From: JBGAJN01 sp044224905
GTDB taxonomy: Bacteria > Verrucomicrobiota > Verrucomicrobiia > Limisphaerales > JBGAJN01
Reading direction: 5' to 3'
Assembly (NCBI GenBank): GCA_044224905.1
Contig: JBGAJN010000003.1
Span: 806,001-870,000 of the forward strand
Length of the DNA stretch: 64,000 nucleotides
The first letter of the stretch is position 1, and each line of letters begins with the position of its first letter. The position numbers and the translations under genes were made by a program. Below the pieces are notes generated by a model. The model saw only the letters and a program-made list of their open reading frames with translations. It did not search any database and was not told the DNA's origin. Positions 24,268-32,181 of the stretch are shown here, one piece after another.

Positions 24268-25968
24268 TCAGGCGCGGAAGAGTTGGCCCATTCGCTTACC
24301 GAGAAGTTTGCTCGCAACGAAGAGGCTCGCCGTGAGTATCACCATGCCGATCACGCCTAGGGCGCAGGCAATCGCTGGCGCATTCGGCTCAATGCGGCCC
24401 ATCAGTTGGTAGATCATCTTGGTGATCGGAAAGTATTGTTCACGCATCGCGAGGATGAGGCCGTCGCTCACTTCCAACATCGCGAAGGAGAACGTCAGAA
24501 TCGTTCCGGCAATCAAATTCGCCATGACGAGCGGGAGCGTAATTTTTCGCAACGTCCGCAGCGGCGAGGCGCCGAGGTTTGCCGAGGCCTCTTCGAGTGT
24601 GACGCTCGTTTGCTGGAACCCTGCGTAGGCGGAGCGGACGATGTAGGGCAACCTGCGCACACTGTAGCTGATGATAAGGAGGAGCGTCGGGTTCTCGCGC
24701 GGATTTAACCAGGTGATTTTGAAATCAAAGCCCGCCACGTAGCCAAATGCGAGCACGAGGCCGGGCAACGCCAATGGCAACATCGCCAATGCATCGAGCA
24801 ACCCGGCGAACGGAATGCGTTTCCGCGTCAGCAACCATGCGATGATCACGCCGAGCACCATATCCAAGAGCGCGCTGATGCTGGAGTAAAAGAGGCTGTT
24901 GCGAATGCTCGATGCGGTCAGCCCATGGCCGAACACTTCCTGATAGTTCGCCAGCGTCCATCGATCGGGCAGCACGGTGAAGAACCACCGCTCAGCGAGG
25001 GAATGAACAATCACCGCGAGATGCGGCATCAGTGCCAAGAGGATCACCGCGCCCATCACGAGCCAGATCATGATCGATTGTCGGAAGTCCGCCTGAGTCT
25101 CGGCACCAGCAACGTGACCGCGCGCGATCATCTCATAGCGTCGGCTCGCGAGAAACTTTTTCGAGATGACGAACAGCGCCAAGGTAAACAAGAGGACAAA
25201 GACAACGAGCGCATAGCCCATCGGGTTCGTGTTGATCTCGGTAATCGAGTCGAAAATCTGCACCGGCACCACGCGCGAGTATCCGAAGATGATCGGCGTG
25301 CCGAGATCCGTGAAGGCCCAGATGAACACGATGATTGCGCCCGCAAAGTAGCCCGGAAGGATCAACGGTAGCGTGACCGTCCGGAATAGCCTCCACCCGC
25401 TGGCACCGAGATTGTGTGCGGATTCGCGGAGCGCGGGATCGATGTTCGCCATCGCGGCGGAGACGTTGAGGAACATGATCGGGTAAAGGTTCAACACTTG
25501 CAGGATAATGATTCCCCAGAAACCGCCGCTACCAAGCCAATCAATCGGCTGGTTCGGCGGCAGAATCCCCCACTCCATCAGCTGCAAATTTACCGAGCCG
25601 AACCGCGCGAGTAATTGCCGAAGGCCGATGGCGCCCACAAATGGCGGCATAATCATCGGCACCAGCAGCAACGCGCCAAGGAACGCCTTGCCGCGGAAAT
25701 TGAAGCGCGTCATCCAATGCGCAAGTGGAAACGTGAGCAAGGTCGTCAGCACTGTGGTCAGCAGGCCGATGAGGAAACTGTTGCGCAAAGCCTCCCGCTG
25801 GAGCGGACTTGCAACCAGCATTTGAAAGTACTTCAGACTGAAATGGCCGTTCTCGATGAACGCGCCCTTGAGCATGAAGCTGACTGGATAAAAAAGGAAC
25901 GTGCCGAAAAAGAGCAACAGCACGCCGAGGAACGCGACCGTGGCGAAGTTCAGGTCGTATTTTTTCAC
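24268..25968 (-). CDS. ABC transporter permease with two fused transmembrane domains (iron(III)/phosphonate/thiamine type)
   Basis: 566 residues with about 12 membrane segments in two homologous halves, each with the EAA-type coupling loop: RESAHNLGASGWRLFRTVTLPL in the first half and LEEASANLGASPLRTLRKITLPL in the second. This architecture is that of FbpB/ThiP/PhnV-like permeases for ferric ion, thiamine or 2-aminoethylphosphonate uptake. No matching ATPase or binding protein is adjacent: upstream is a response regulator and downstream a TPR protein. Partners must be encoded elsewhere or the gene has been separated from its operon. Substrate not assignable. Confidence 0.88.
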   Translation of the reverse strand: MKKYDLNFATVAFLGVLLLFFGTFLFYPVSFMLKGAFIENGHFSLKYFQMLVASPLQREALRNSFLIGLLTTVLTTLLTFPLAHWMTRFNFRGKAFLGALLLVPMIMPPFVGAIGLRQLLARFGSVNLQLMEWGILPPNQPIDWLGSGGFWGIIILQVLNLYPIMFLNVSAAMANIDPALRESAHNLGASGWRLFRTVTLPLILPGYFAGAIIVFIWAFTDLGTPIIFGYSRVVPVQIFDSITEINTNPMGYALVVFVLLFTLALFVISKKFLASRRYEMIARGHVAGAETQADFRQSIMIWLVMGAVILLALMPHLAVIVHSLAERWFFTVLPDRWTLANYQEVFGHGLTASSIRNSLFYSSISALLDMVLGVIIAWLLTRKRIPFAGLLDALAMLPLALPGLVLAFGYVAGFDFKITWLNPRENPTLLLIISYSVRRLPYIVRSAYAGFQQTSVTLEEASANLGASPLRTLRKITLPLVMANLIAGTILTFSFAMLEVSDGLILAMREQYFPITKMIYQLMGRIEPNAPAIACALGVIGMVILTASLFVASKLLGKRMGQLFRA

Positions 25969-26063
25969 CGCGCGGAGTTAACCACGGAACCCCGCGGGAA
26001 CGGAAGAGAGAATCACTGCGCGTGCGCCCAGATGCGCACGCGAAAACTAAACCGGACGTCAAC

Positions 26064-26447
26064 TTAAACGGGCTTCGCCAGATACCGCTCAATGCACTCC
26101 ATCACTGCTTCGAGCGTGACGGGTTTGGCAATGAACGGGAATCCGCCGATGACGCCGTTGTTTTCGTCGACTTCCTTTTTGCGCACCGTGGCCGTGAGGA
26201 AGATAATCGGCACGGCGTTCAAATACGGATCCGCCTTAAAGCGGGCCGCGAGTTGACCACCGTCGAGCTGGGGCATGATCACGTCCATGAGAATCATGTC
26301 CGGCTGGAACTCAAGCGCGGTGCTCACCGCCGACATCGGGCGGTTCTCGACCTTGACCTCCAGGAGGCCGCTTTGTTCGAGGTTAAGTTTGAGAAGGCGG
26401 GTGAAGCTCACCTCGTCGTCCACGATCAGAATCTTTTTCTTGTCCAT
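26064..26447 (-). CDS. Single-domain response regulator (CheY-like receiver)
   Basis: 127 residues, a receiver domain only. The acidic pocket is IVDDEVSF, the phosphorylated Asp lies in DMILMDVIMPQLDGG, the Thr is in IIFLTATV, and the Lys in FIAKPVT. There is no output domain, so it works by protein contact or as a phosphate relay. It starts 5 bases after the stop of the membrane histidine kinase, which is very likely its phosphodonor. The same operon has a second kinase with its own receiver. Confidence 0.93.
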   Translation of the reverse strand: MDKKKILIVDDEVSFTRLLKLNLEQSGLLEVKVENRPMSAVSTALEFQPDMILMDVIMPQLDGGQLAARFKADPYLNAVPIIFLTATVRKKEVDENNGVIGGFPFIAKPVTLEAVMECIERYLAKPV

Positions 26448-26452
26448 GATAG

Positions 26453-28960
26453 TTACGGCTTTCGCCTAGCTTTTAGCATGATTGATACCCGCACTCCGCG
26501 GGTCGGCAGATTTGCGATCGTGATATTGCCATCGTGCATCTCGATTATCTTTTTTGTGACAGACAATCCCAGGCCCGTTCCCAAACCGGCCGGTTTTGTG
26601 GTGAAAAACGGGTCAAAGATCTTCGAAAGGAACTCCGCCGGAATTCCCGGACCGGAATCCTCAACTTCCACCAACACGACTTCGTCGTTCACCCAGAAAT
26701 TCCCAGCCACGCGAGTGCCCTCAATGTGTCCACCGTCCGTCAAAACTTTGGATGAAGTCCGGACAGTCAGAGTTCCGCCGGCTTCGCCCATGGCTTGAAT
26801 CGCATTCATGAAAATATTCACGAACACCTGCTGGAACTGATTCCGATCGACGCCCACGGGTGGCAAATTCGGTGCGAAATTACGCTGCAAGTCGACGCTG
26901 TGACGGATTAATTCATGGCGGATAAGAGTCAGCGACTGCTCAATAACGGACTCAACCGGCGTCATCTCCATCTCGAGCTGCTGAGCCGCGGAGAAATCCA
27001 AAAGGCCGCGAATGATCCCGTCGGCCCGAGCCACGGCGTCCCTCATCTCCTGGAGCACCATGGCGACGTCTTCACTTTTCACCGTGATGCTCTTGGTAAG
27101 GAACTCCGTTCCCATGAGCATGATCGCCAGCGGATTCTTGACCTCGTGCGCCACGCCGGCCGCCAGCGTGCCGACCGATTCCATCTTCTCGGCCTGAATC
27201 AATTGCAATTGCGCAGCCTTCAACTGCTCATGCGCCTTGGTCAAATCGGCCATTGTCTGCCGCAAGGCCGCCTCGCTGCGCGCCAGATCTTCGTTGTTCT
27301 GCTTGAGTTGATCGACGAAACGAATCCGTTCGGTCATGTCTCGGGAGATCCCAAAGCTGCCCACGATTTTTCCGTTCAAGTCGCGCAATGGCATCTTCGT
27401 CGTGGAAACCCAAGTGGCGCCACCGCCCGGCCAAGTTTGCTTTTCCTCCTGATCGACAATCGGCTGACCAGTTCGCATCACCTTTCGTTCGTCCTCGAAC
27501 GTCTTCAGCGCGTATTCCTGCGTGAAGAAATCAAAGTCCGTTTTGCCTTCGACCAACGCCGGATTCACCACCGCGAAGCGTTGCGTCAGCGATTTATTGA
27601 CGCGAATGAACCGACTATTCGAGTCCTTGAAATAGATTTGGTCGGGGAAATTATCCATCAACGTGTGCAACAGGTAACGTTCCTGCAGTAGCGCCTGCTC
27701 AGCCTGAATCCGCGAAGTGATGTCCCAGAATACGCCTTGAACGCCAATAATGTGGCCACGCGCGTCACGCACCGGGGTTTTGATGACTTGATAGAAGATC
27801 TTTTCGTTTTCGTTGACGCGTACTTCTTCGACAGTCTCGAAGCTTTCTCCCGACGTGAGCACCACGCGATCTTGGTCCTCGGAAACCTCCGCGCGCGCTG
27901 GAGCGATGATGTCCGCCTCACTGCGACCAAGAACCTCTTCCAACTGGCGATCCACCGTCGTGCAGTAGCGCTTGTTGGCAAAAATAAACCGTCCTTGAGT
28001 GTCCTTGCGGTAAACATTCTGCGGCAGATTCTCCACGAGCGAATGGTAGAGCGCTTCGGAATTGCGAAGCCGCTCGCGGGTTAATTCGCGCTCGCTATCG
28101 ACCCCTTCAAGTGACCGCGCTGTCCACCAGATCACTGAAAGGAACACGACAATGTTCGCCACGACAAAAAGCGCAGTGCCCATTGCGACGTCCACGACGC
28201 CGGCACGCTGGCCTGCGATGAACAGCCAGCCTCCGATAAACGGCACCAGAATGGTGGCAAGCACCAGGCGCCGAGCCGAGAAGGCGCCCGCGGTGTTACG
28301 GGTTACCACGGACATCAGGCCGGACTCCGGACGGGCACACAACAAACCGACGGCAAGCACAGCGAAAACGAACGCCGTGCTCAGACTGATCGGCAAGTAG
28401 GCCGAGATGGCCGACGAAATAGCCGCGCTGTAAAAGAAGCCCGCAAAGACGAGAAGCAGCACGAGCGTCGCACCCAGAGCCAACACTTGAGCTGGCCGAA
28501 CCCCACGCGGCGTTTCCCAGTCCAAACATCGCAAGGCGAGCCCGATCAGGAAAAGATTTCCGGCAGCGTTTTGCTCGACGCGAAGTGAGACGCCCCCACT
28601 CAACGACGCCAATCGTTCGGGGAAGATCATTCCATCCAATAGCGGATGAAGGTCGAACATCGACTCGATGGTGCAAATGCCGCCGACCAGCGTCAGGAGT
28701 ATGGCAAACGCGTGCGCCAGCGTGCGCAGGAATCCGCCTTCCTCCCGCCGTTGCAACCACAACGTCACGCCAGCGACGACGAACGCGGCGCCAGTAACCG
28801 GGTTCAATGGATGCGTTCCATCGAACAAACCTTTGAGCACGGAAACATCGAGAATCCAACCGGTCAGTACCAACGCACCAGCAAGGGTCGCAATGAAGGC
28901 AGCAACCTGCGTAAACACGCGCAGCTTGCGAACGATTTTGGAATAACCGACCGAGTTCAT
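26453..28960 (-). CDS. Membrane PAS sensor histidine kinase
   Basis: About 835 residues from the ATG at 28960 (open frame to 29005). The N-terminal 290 residues contain seven or eight hydrophobic segments, an integral membrane sensor region. Two PAS domains follow (ENLPQNVYRKDTQGRFIFAN and DNFPDQIYFKDSNSRFIRVN), then a helix with KAAQLQLIQAEKMESVGTLA. The H-box is AAGVAHEVKNPLAIM and the ATPase domain has VFVNIFMNAIQAMGEAG, DSGPGIPAEFLSKIFDPFFT and GTGLGLSV. The kinase core closely resembles that of the upstream gene, suggesting duplication. Signal unknown. Confidence 0.93.
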   Translation of the reverse strand: MNSVGYSKIVRKLRVFTQVAAFIATLAGALVLTGWILDVSVLKGLFDGTHPLNPVTGAAFVVAGVTLWLQRREEGGFLRTLAHAFAILLTLVGGICTIESMFDLHPLLDGMIFPERLASLSGGVSLRVEQNAAGNLFLIGLALRCLDWETPRGVRPAQVLALGATLVLLLVFAGFFYSAAISSAISAYLPISLSTAFVFAVLAVGLLCARPESGLMSVVTRNTAGAFSARRLVLATILVPFIGGWLFIAGQRAGVVDVAMGTALFVVANIVVFLSVIWWTARSLEGVDSERELTRERLRNSEALYHSLVENLPQNVYRKDTQGRFIFANKRYCTTVDRQLEEVLGRSEADIIAPARAEVSEDQDRVVLTSGESFETVEEVRVNENEKIFYQVIKTPVRDARGHIIGVQGVFWDITSRIQAEQALLQERYLLHTLMDNFPDQIYFKDSNSRFIRVNKSLTQRFAVVNPALVEGKTDFDFFTQEYALKTFEDERKVMRTGQPIVDQEEKQTWPGGGATWVSTTKMPLRDLNGKIVGSFGISRDMTERIRFVDQLKQNNEDLARSEAALRQTMADLTKAHEQLKAAQLQLIQAEKMESVGTLAAGVAHEVKNPLAIMLMGTEFLTKSITVKSEDVAMVLQEMRDAVARADGIIRGLLDFSAAQQLEMEMTPVESVIEQSLTLIRHELIRHSVDLQRNFAPNLPPVGVDRNQFQQVFVNIFMNAIQAMGEAGGTLTVRTSSKVLTDGGHIEGTRVAGNFWVNDEVVLVEVEDSGPGIPAEFLSKIFDPFFTTKPAGLGTGLGLSVTKKIIEMHDGNITIANLPTRGVRVSIMLKARRKP

Positions 28961-29047
28961 GCGTTCATCACCCGGAGGAAAAATCCCGTCTCGTCCGCCG
29001 GACACGATCCGGCAGGCACACGGTTTTCAGGGCATGAACGTTTGGGT

Positions 29048-31444
29048 TCAACTTTCGTTCTCGCTGCTGGCGGCAACCGTCACGGCATTATCCGGTTTAC
29101 GACTGGTGTTAAACATTAACAACACCCGCGTGCCACCCTCCGGGTGATTGCGGATGTCGATCGAAGCGCCGTGTAAATCAATGATCCGCTTCACCACCGT
29201 CAATCCCAACCCGGTACCTTCGCCCGGCGATTTGGTGGTAAAGAACGGATCGAACAGTTTCGTGAGCTTCTCTTCGGGAATTCCGGGGCCGGTGTCTCGC
29301 ACTTCGACGACGACGACAAGGTCACCGGCTTTAAAATGGTTGGTCGACCGTTCGGTCATGTATTGCGGAGGGACCACGAGCCGTTGTTCTTTTGTCTCGA
29401 TCGTCAAGGTGCCGCCCTTACCCATCGCCTGCATCGCATTGATGAAGAGGTTTACGAACACCTGTTTGATCTTATTCTGATCGAGCACGAACGGCGTGAG
29501 TGTCGGCGCCAGCGATTTGATGATTCGGGCGTTACGGCGGTTGATCTCATACTTTATCAGCGCGAGCGATTGCTCGATCACTTGATTCAAGTCCTGCTCC
29601 TTCACCTCAAGCTGATTGGGCGTTGCAAAATCCATCAACCCACGCACCACGAGATCGGCGCGTTTGACCGCATTGGTCATATCGTTGAGGACAAGACTCA
29701 TGTTGTCGCTCATCGGCGAGATGTTGTGACTCAGGAAACTCACGCCCATCAAAATGATCTGCAGCGGATTCTTCACCTCGTGCGCAACGCCCGCGGCGAG
29801 AGTGCCGATCGAGTCCATTTTTTCGGCCTGAATCAATTGCAACTGCGCTGCTTTCAGCGCCTCGTGGGATTTCTTCAAGTCGGCCAAAGTCTTCTTGAGC
29901 GCGGCCTCGGATTCCATTTCCTCAGTGACGTCCCAGAAAATTCCCTGAATGCCCGCCGGCTTGCCCACTTGATCTTGAATCGGGATCTTGACGATGTGGA
30001 TGAAACACGGCTTGCCGTCGGCACGAACACTTTCCTCTTCGAAGCCGAAGATCTGTCCGGACTCGCGCACTCGGCAATCGTCGTCGTGGAACCGTTGCGC
30101 CAGCGGAATCGGGAACAAATCGAAATCACTCTTGCCCGAAATCTCCGCCCACGACTTGCCAACCCAATCGCAGAAGCGCTGATTGCCAAAGGTGTAGCGA
30201 CCGTCCGGGTTCTTGCGGAACACGCACTGGGGAAGACTCTCGACGAGTGATTGGTAGAGGGTTTCCGAGCTGCGCAGACGCTCTTCAGCCTTCTTGCGAT
30301 CCGTGATATCGGAAATCAAACCGTCGTAGGAAACAACGCGCCCTTGATCATCCTTGCGCAACACCGGCGTGTTCTTCACCCAACGAATCGAGCCATCTTT
30401 GTGAATGATCCGGTGCTCAATCGGCGTAACCGATCCGCCGGAGATGCTATTCTGCGCTTGCTCCAAAACGCGCTGGCGATCTTCTTCGTACACCATTTTA
30501 TACCACAAAAACGGATCCAGCCGATACTCCGCGGAGGAGTAGCCTGTGACCGCCTGACAGCCAGGTCCATGGGTCGTTGCGACAACTTGTCCGTTGTCGA
30601 TGACGACCGTGAAAATGTAGTCGGTCGTGGAATCAATCAGCCGTTTGTAACGACGTTCGCTTTCGCGGAGCGCTTCCTCAGCACGCTTTCGTTCCGTTAT
30701 ATCACGTGAAACAACGACGAGCTTCGCGGGCTGCCCGTCGTCAGTGCGCACCACGCTACCAATTGATTCTACATTGCGAATGCCGCCGTCGCGGACAATC
30801 AGCCGATACTCAGCGCGTTGTCCAACGCCGGTGCTGAACGTGTCGCGGAAAACTTTTTCCAGCAACGGGCGATCGTCAGGGTGGACATCCTCGAACGAGT
30901 TCGTACCGATCAATTGTTTCGGATCGCCGAGAAGATTTTTGTAGGAAGGACTATTGTAGAGCCGTTTGCCGTTGAGGTCCAAAACCGCAACGAGATCCGT
31001 CATGTTATCGGATATTAGCCGGAAGAACTCCTCACGCTCACGCAAAGTTTCCGTGAGGCGCTTCCGTTCGATCGCGTACCGCAGAATCCGCGCGATCAAC
31101 CGCCCATCAAACTGCCCCTTCACCAAATAATCCTGTCCGCCTTCGCGCATAGCATCGAGCGCGAGTTTCTCATCGTCCGTGCCCGTAAGCACGACCACCG
31201 GCAACTGGGGAGCGTGCCGTTTGACTTCGAGAAAGGTATCGAGGCCATTCTTGTCGGGCAGACCGAGATCCAGAAGGAGAACGTCGAAATGTTGTTGCGA
31301 AAGAATGGCGAGCGCCTCACTCAGGCGTTCTACACGCTCGCAATGAATCTTCCCCGCACTAGCGTCGGAAAGAATCTCGCGAAGCAAGCCGGCGTAGGTC
31401 GGATCATCCTCCGCGAGCAAGACGGTAATCGGGTCGTTATGCAT
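29048..31444 (-). CDS. Receiver-PAS3-histidine kinase
   Basis: About 798 residues from the ATG at 31444 (a GTG six codons upstream is also in frame). Order: receiver domain (VLLAEDDPTYAGLL, phospho-Asp in VLLLDLGLPDKNGLD, Lys in YLVKGQF), three PAS/PAC domains, then a helix and kinase core with AAGVAHEVKNPLQII, FVNLFINAMQAMGKGG, DTGPGIPEEKL and GTGLGLTVVKR. No membrane segments, so it is a cytoplasmic kinase controlled by phosphorylation of its own receiver. It is the first gene of the minus-strand signalling operon, 93 bases downstream of tRNA-Arg. Confidence 0.93.
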   Translation of the reverse strand: MHNDPITVLLAEDDPTYAGLLREILSDASAGKIHCERVERLSEALAILSQQHFDVLLLDLGLPDKNGLDTFLEVKRHAPQLPVVVLTGTDDEKLALDAMREGGQDYLVKGQFDGRLIARILRYAIERKRLTETLREREEFFRLISDNMTDLVAVLDLNGKRLYNSPSYKNLLGDPKQLIGTNSFEDVHPDDRPLLEKVFRDTFSTGVGQRAEYRLIVRDGGIRNVESIGSVVRTDDGQPAKLVVVSRDITERKRAEEALRESERRYKRLIDSTTDYIFTVVIDNGQVVATTHGPGCQAVTGYSSAEYRLDPFLWYKMVYEEDRQRVLEQAQNSISGGSVTPIEHRIIHKDGSIRWVKNTPVLRKDDQGRVVSYDGLISDITDRKKAEERLRSSETLYQSLVESLPQCVFRKNPDGRYTFGNQRFCDWVGKSWAEISGKSDFDLFPIPLAQRFHDDDCRVRESGQIFGFEEESVRADGKPCFIHIVKIPIQDQVGKPAGIQGIFWDVTEEMESEAALKKTLADLKKSHEALKAAQLQLIQAEKMDSIGTLAAGVAHEVKNPLQIILMGVSFLSHNISPMSDNMSLVLNDMTNAVKRADLVVRGLMDFATPNQLEVKEQDLNQVIEQSLALIKYEINRRNARIIKSLAPTLTPFVLDQNKIKQVFVNLFINAMQAMGKGGTLTIETKEQRLVVPPQYMTERSTNHFKAGDLVVVVEVRDTGPGIPEEKLTKLFDPFFTTKSPGEGTGLGLTVVKRIIDLHGASIDIRNHPEGGTRVLLMFNTSRKPDNAVTVAASSENES

Positions 31445-31537
31445 TAGTAATGCGTCCACCAAAGGGTGTCAGCAGGACTTCTAAAGTGGTAAATCGGCAA
31501 AAAAGCAACGAAGATTAGCAAAAAGGAGAAATTGAAG

Positions 31538-31614
31538 TGGTGCATCCATGAGGAGTTGAACCTCAAACCTGCTGATCCGTAGTCAGCCGCTCTATCCAAT
31601 TGAGCTATGGATGC
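31538..31614 (-). tRNA. tRNA-Arg (anticodon ACG), CCA encoded
   Basis: Read on the minus strand the sequence folds as a complete cloverleaf: 7-bp acceptor stem GCATCCA/TGGATGC, D-arm GCTC..GAGC, anticodon stem GCTGA/TCAGC with loop CTACGGA (anticodon ACG, plus-strand 31578-31580), and T-arm TGAGG/CCTCA with TTCAACT. A is the discriminator base and CCA is encoded at 31540-31538. It reads CGU/CGC/CGA after A34-to-inosine editing. It lies at the left edge of the pigment gene region, next to the ACP duplication. Confidence 0.97.
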
Positions 31615-31680
31615 AACCAGCGGGCGGAAAATCTACAAATCACACCGCCAAAGGGCAAGAGGTTAATTCAAAAGATTTTA

Positions 31681-31908
31681 TCAAACACCTGCCTGCTTAC
31701 GAATTACCGCGTCAGCCATGGTGTTGACACACTGCAGTATTTCCTTCGCAGCACCGGGGTCGGGAATTTTGAGGCCAAAATTCTTATCGAGCGCGACGAC
31801 CAATTGCAGTGCGTCCACCGAATCGAGACCGAGGCTTCCCGGTCCGAAAAGCGGTTGATCGTCTCCAATTTCCTCCGCGGTCACCTGTAGCATCAGGTTC
31901 TCAACCAA
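31681..31908 (-). CDS. Acyl carrier protein, copy 1
   Basis: About 75 residues from the TTG at 31908; an in-frame ATG lies at 31893. The phosphopantetheine attachment motif GLDSVDALQLVVALD is intact, within PLFGPGSLGLDSVDA. The protein is nearly identical to copy 2 at 36.1 kb, but many codons differ silently, so the two ACP genes are old paralogs. It overlaps the 3' end of a fabG fragment. Two ACPs are also found in aryl polyene clusters. The weak TTG start raises the question of how well it is translated. Confidence 0.85.
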   Translation of the reverse strand: MVENLMLQVTAEEIGDDQPLFGPGSLGLDSVDALQLVVALDKNFGLKIPDPGAAKEILQCVNTMADAVIRKQAGV

Positions 31909-32065
31909 ATCGAACCGCTGCGGACACTTCTTCGGGTCGGCCAAACCGCCGCATCGGAATTCGCGCCTGCGTCGCTTTTCGTTCCTCAACGCCCAGCGCG
32001 GCCAAGGCGTCGGTGTCCACGTAACCAGGCGCAATCGCGTTGACCGTGATGCCAATGCGCGAGAT
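31901..32065 (-). pseudogene. 3' fragment of a fabG-like ketoreductase gene
   Basis: About 53 codons matching the end of the ketoreductase at 36.3-37.0 kb, from RIGITVNAIAPGY to PEEVSAAVRFG and a stop. The catalytic core (TGxxxGxG, Ser-Tyr-Lys) is absent. Upstream of RIGITV the similarity stops abruptly, marking a recombination junction near 32065. Bases 31908-32047 are identical to 36344-36483. Confidence 0.75.
31908..32047 (-). repeat. 140-bp perfect direct repeat, copy 1
   Basis: Identical base for base to 36344-36483, 4,436 bp away in the same orientation. It covers the fabG 3' coding part. The flanking ACP sequence is similar but clearly diverged, so the perfect identity points to recent conversion or recombination limited to this tract. 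Confidence 0.93.
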
Positions 32066-32181
32066 CAACGCCGCGCTCGACACTCCGAAGCTCGACAGCG
32101 ATGCCTACGTTCAAATTGAGAAGCTACTCAAGTAACCGAATCATCTGGCTTAAGGCAGTGGAAACCGCAGCCACCTTTTCC

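Noticed and set aside
26453..31444. Perfect duplication of the two histidine kinase genes
   Set aside because: The kinase cores are similar at protein level but differ throughout, and the N-terminal parts are unrelated; it is an old family relation.
31538..32065. Integrative element with attachment site at the tRNA-Arg gene
   Set aside because: No integrase and no repeat of the tRNA 3' end was found nearby; the direct repeats found lie in fabG, not in the tRNA.
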